Shown one piece after another: positions 27,425-30,254 of a stretch of 30,254 bases of DNA. Origin of the DNA: Chara braunii. Its lineage: Eukaryota; Streptophyta; Charophyceae; Charales; Characeae. A program made the position numbers and the translations under genes. The stretch lies in NCBI GenBank assembly GCA_003427395.1, contig BFEA01000720.1, forward strand, positions 102,471 to 132,724. The letters run 5' to 3'. The notes under the pieces are model-generated. The model saw only the letters and a list, made by a program, of their open reading frames with translations. It searched no databases and had not been told where the DNA came from. The stretch's first letter is position 1. The number at the start of each line of letters is the position of its first letter.

Positions 27425-30254
27425 ATGTTGTACAACATACTTTTTTTTCGGATTTTTTACTGAAGTTTTTTTTTAAATCGAAATTCTGAAAAAATCAATA
27501 AAAAACATTTCCATCCTCGTTCTTATTCTTTTCTCGAATTTTCTCGTGAATTTTGATAAGACCCTCAGGCAAACGTTGTTTGTATTGCATTGTTGTATAA
27601 CATTTTGGTTTTTTCAGATTTTTTTTATTACGTTTGAAAAATCGAAGTTCCAAAAATTTGAATACAACATACGTACGTTGTATTTGAATACAATGTACGT
27701 ACGTTATATTCGAACATATATTCTATTCGGGGAAAAACAAGCGATTTCTGAAAACCCGATTTCCAGAGGTAATTCGAATAGAACGTGCGTACGGTTTTTT
27801 TCGGGTTAACAAGGTAGCATGTTTGCCATCCCAGCTGTTCCATGTGTTGTCCCTGGGCTGTACCAGTATACACGGGGGCCACAGGTCAGTTGTGCATACT
27901 AGTCCACCTGATCCTGCACCTCTTGCTAGGTCCGACCAGCAGCAGTTACAAGCCCAGGGTTTAGCGAAAGAGAGGTTCAACAACTGACGTTCAGGAACAG
28001 TTGTAGACGAAGTTTAATTTTTCGGCTTGATACTGTGCTAAAATTCCACGCGACCAGATCCCGGGACATCGCCTAGGTGTCTCCCCCGGACGGGTCATGG
28101 GCATGCCCAACGCATTTTCGCACTGGGCCATTTCAGGCCCAAAACTTGCCCTGTGCTAATCTTGGAAGGCCCAAAATTACCGCACTGCAGTAGGCCCGTG
28201 TTCTTGGATTTTTCCAACCAGAGCTTGGCATTCAAATTCCAACAGCAGTTCCTCGCTCTGCAGCTGCCCGCCCCCACCACTCACGCCTCCGGTTTTTCAT
28301 GCCCCCACCAAAGGTTGCTCACCGTGCCACCTACCATGCACCATCACCCACCATGCTCTCACTGACAGTAAGAACGAGAGAGAGTGACCTTGTCCTCCTC
28401 ACTGCTCTACCCTCCACCTCCTCCTTCCTCATTTGTCCTTCCTCCTCCTCCTCCTCCTCCTTTGTCGTCCTTTCCTCCTCCTCTCTCCTCATGTCGAGTA
28501 CCGCATGGCAACATGATGCACAATTACTTCTTGTTGTTCTCCGCCTCCTCCACCTCCCTCCTCCTCCCTCCTTTCTCCTTCCTCCTTGTCTACCATCCTC
28601 CTCCTTCCTCCTCCCTCCTCCCCTCTCCTCCTGCCACGTGGCAGCACACCGAACAATGTTGTTTTTTTTTTGTATCGTGACAGTTGTTACATGTTGGGCA
28701 ATGTACATATAAACCATGGCTACGATCCGGACATCCGGACCGCCGTCCAGACGGTCCGGATTCAGTCCGGACTCCAGACGTCCGGTTTGGAAGGTCCGGA
28801 TCTGCCAAAATTTGAGGGGAAAAAAAAAAAAAAAAGGGTCCAGGACCCTTCCCCATTGAGGAGCCAAGCCCCCAAAATTGTTTTGGGGGTTTTTCAAGCC
28901 CGTTTATGCTTTTTTGGGGGGTCCGAACATGCTCTCTCTCTATAATAATTTATTAGACAACCACAATTTTTTAATTATTAATAATTCATTACCTTTTATT
29001 AGTTTTTAACTTTTTAAAGTCTTTTTTAAAGCTTTTTTGTAGTTTTTGACTTGTAACTCAAGTTTGGTTAGGAATTCTGACATGACTCTGAGGCAAAAGT
29101 GGTTTGCATTGTTATTCTGCATAGCATACTTTTTTTTTGGATTTTTTTATTTTTATTTTTTTTAATGGTCCGAACATTTCCGAACCTGTCCAGACATTCG
29201 GACCGTCCGGATCCCCCCATGTCCGGAGGTCCGAAAATGTCCGAAATTCCGGACGTCCGAAAACTACCGGACATGAGTCCAGTGTCGAGCGCATCGGTCC
29301 GACACCGCACAAGGGCAGCACGGGACCCTCCCGGCCACATCACGCAGGAGTTGGTTTTTGAATCCTTCGTCGCGATTGTACATGGAGCTTCCGCAAGCCG
29401 CTCCAGCCGAGTGCGCCAGCCATACCTCTCGCGAGCCCCTACGACAGGATAGGGCCTACGCGAGGCACGACTTACCTCCACCTTACGGGAGCTGTCACCT
29501 CCCTTCGGTGGGCGTATCCCAGCCGAGCTACCAGTCCACAATACGAAAGCTAATCAGCTGCAATCGCAGAGGTGGACCAGACGAGGGCGTTTCTCGTTCG
29601 CTGTAGCATAGGATGCACGCGCGGTAATACGCCTCTATCGGACCCGCACGTGAACAAACATCTTGGGGGGCTGAAGTCCCAAGCGCGGCTCGTCGCCGGT
29701 CGACTAGGACGCATCCCACTACCACACATACACCACACTACGAACAAAAAAAAAATAAAACACACACACACACATCAAACAACGCAACAACACTCATAGT
29801 CCCTTCAGTAGCCGTCCCATAACTTCCCAATGCGTAAAACGGATAGGCGTCATGCGCGAGACTTAGTATAAAACTGCGCGAACGCAGGGCCTACTCATGT
29901 CGACTCGCAATGCAAGCGTACGCAAGCGGTCGCAGTGATGGCGTCCTATGCAGTACCCATATTCATGCGGCCCTCGTTAATCTCGAGGGTTGCATTCGAC
30001 ACTCAAGTATCGACTGACATGCGCCTTGAGGGTTAATCTCTCGACGCTGGACAACCGCTAAGCGCGGTTGAGAACCACACCCTCTTCTCCACCCTGCGGA
30101 GAGTGGGTGGTACACAGGTTCATACCTGTGGTGGCAATCGTCTCTTATTGCCCTGGAGACCAGTTCCATCATCTAGGGCCTGGAAACGAGTCAAGGGGTT
30201 TGACTTTGACGGCTGCCACGGACTACAACGTCCAACTATAATAACTCTCAGAAG

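Larger units (their letters stand above)
26337..30254. repeat. Right copy of the 3918-bp duplicated block
   Basis: Matches 19494-23411 base for base wherever compared, with N at 26651, 26699, 26711, 26766, 26775, 26828, 26933, 26938, 26967 and 27022. It ends exactly at the last base of the window. Sub-features (AT-rich palindromes 27425-27808, CT-rich tract 28388-28643, TCCGGAC clusters 28721-29283, possible TATA 29867-29873) mirror the left copy. Confidence 0.95.

Noticed and set aside
19494-30254. Reading the 3.9-kb repeats as two very long LTRs of one element
   Set aside because: Each copy contains PBS and leader in addition to the LTR, which a 3' LTR would not have. Identical N point to a duplicated contig. 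The LTR itself is 919 bp.
1-30254. CRISPR arrays, bacterial operons or phage genes
   Set aside because: No regular spacers, no ribosome-binding-site pattern, and all recognisable proteins are from eukaryotic retroelements.

Overview
The window reads as a repeat-dense intergenic stretch of a eukaryotic nuclear genome, most likely a green plant or streptophyte alga. The reasons are: a Ty3/gypsy element with a chromodomain-like tail; a LINE of the plant L1 type (ORF1 with a DUF4283/RRM-like fold region and zinc knuckle, ORF2 ending in a zf-RVT-like domain); and LTR elements whose primer binding site matches the plant initiator-Met type (TGGTATCAGAGC). There are no bacterial operons, rRNA or CRISPR arrays, and no host protein gene that I can support. 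The species cannot be fixed from this sequence alone.

Layout. 1-4178: 3' half of a gypsy/chromovirus element on + (RT, RNase H, integrase, chromodomain, polypurine tract, 1166-bp LTR), with pol broken by two frameshifts and one stop. 4179-4217: a sequencing-library adapter. 4218-11745: a LINE on - (ORF1 8976-11684 open; ORF2 4504-8854 carrying three frameshifts). 11746-12330: an assembly gap with G-rich flanks. 13271-13609: a truncated second copy of the first LTR's 3' part. 13.7-15.7 kb: degenerate palindromic motifs and an inverted repeat, perhaps a decayed DNA transposon. 15.9-16.6 and 18.8-19.5 kb: two diverged but collinear LTR-like promoter regions on -. 16.6-17.5 kb: three tRNA-like (SINE-like) heads. 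17.9-18.2 kb: a 165-bp tandem duplication. 18.3 kb: a long GA tract. 19494-23411 and 26337-30254: the same 3918 bp twice, holding a 919-bp LTR with PBS and about 2.8 kb of other repeats. 23412-25225: a gag reading frame on -, cut off inside its zinc knuckle.

How the parts relate. The right-hand LTR (26506-27424), its PBS (26491-26502), a 1.27-kb leader and the gag frame form the 5' part of one LTR retrotransposon on the - strand; pol and the 3' LTR are missing at the break at 23411/23412. The LINE ORFs have the normal ORF1-ORF2 order with a 121-nt spacer.

The two clearest unusual signals are technical: a Tn5/Nextera mate-pair junction at 4179-4217, and a 3.9-kb block repeated with all ten ambiguous bases at the same places, one copy ending exactly at the window end. 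Both say that long-range order here should not be trusted. I found no convincing new biological system. The most interesting biology is in the LTRs: hairpin-rich U3 starts, tandem U3 repeats and a recurring motif that reads as a perfect 5' splice site on the opposite strand.
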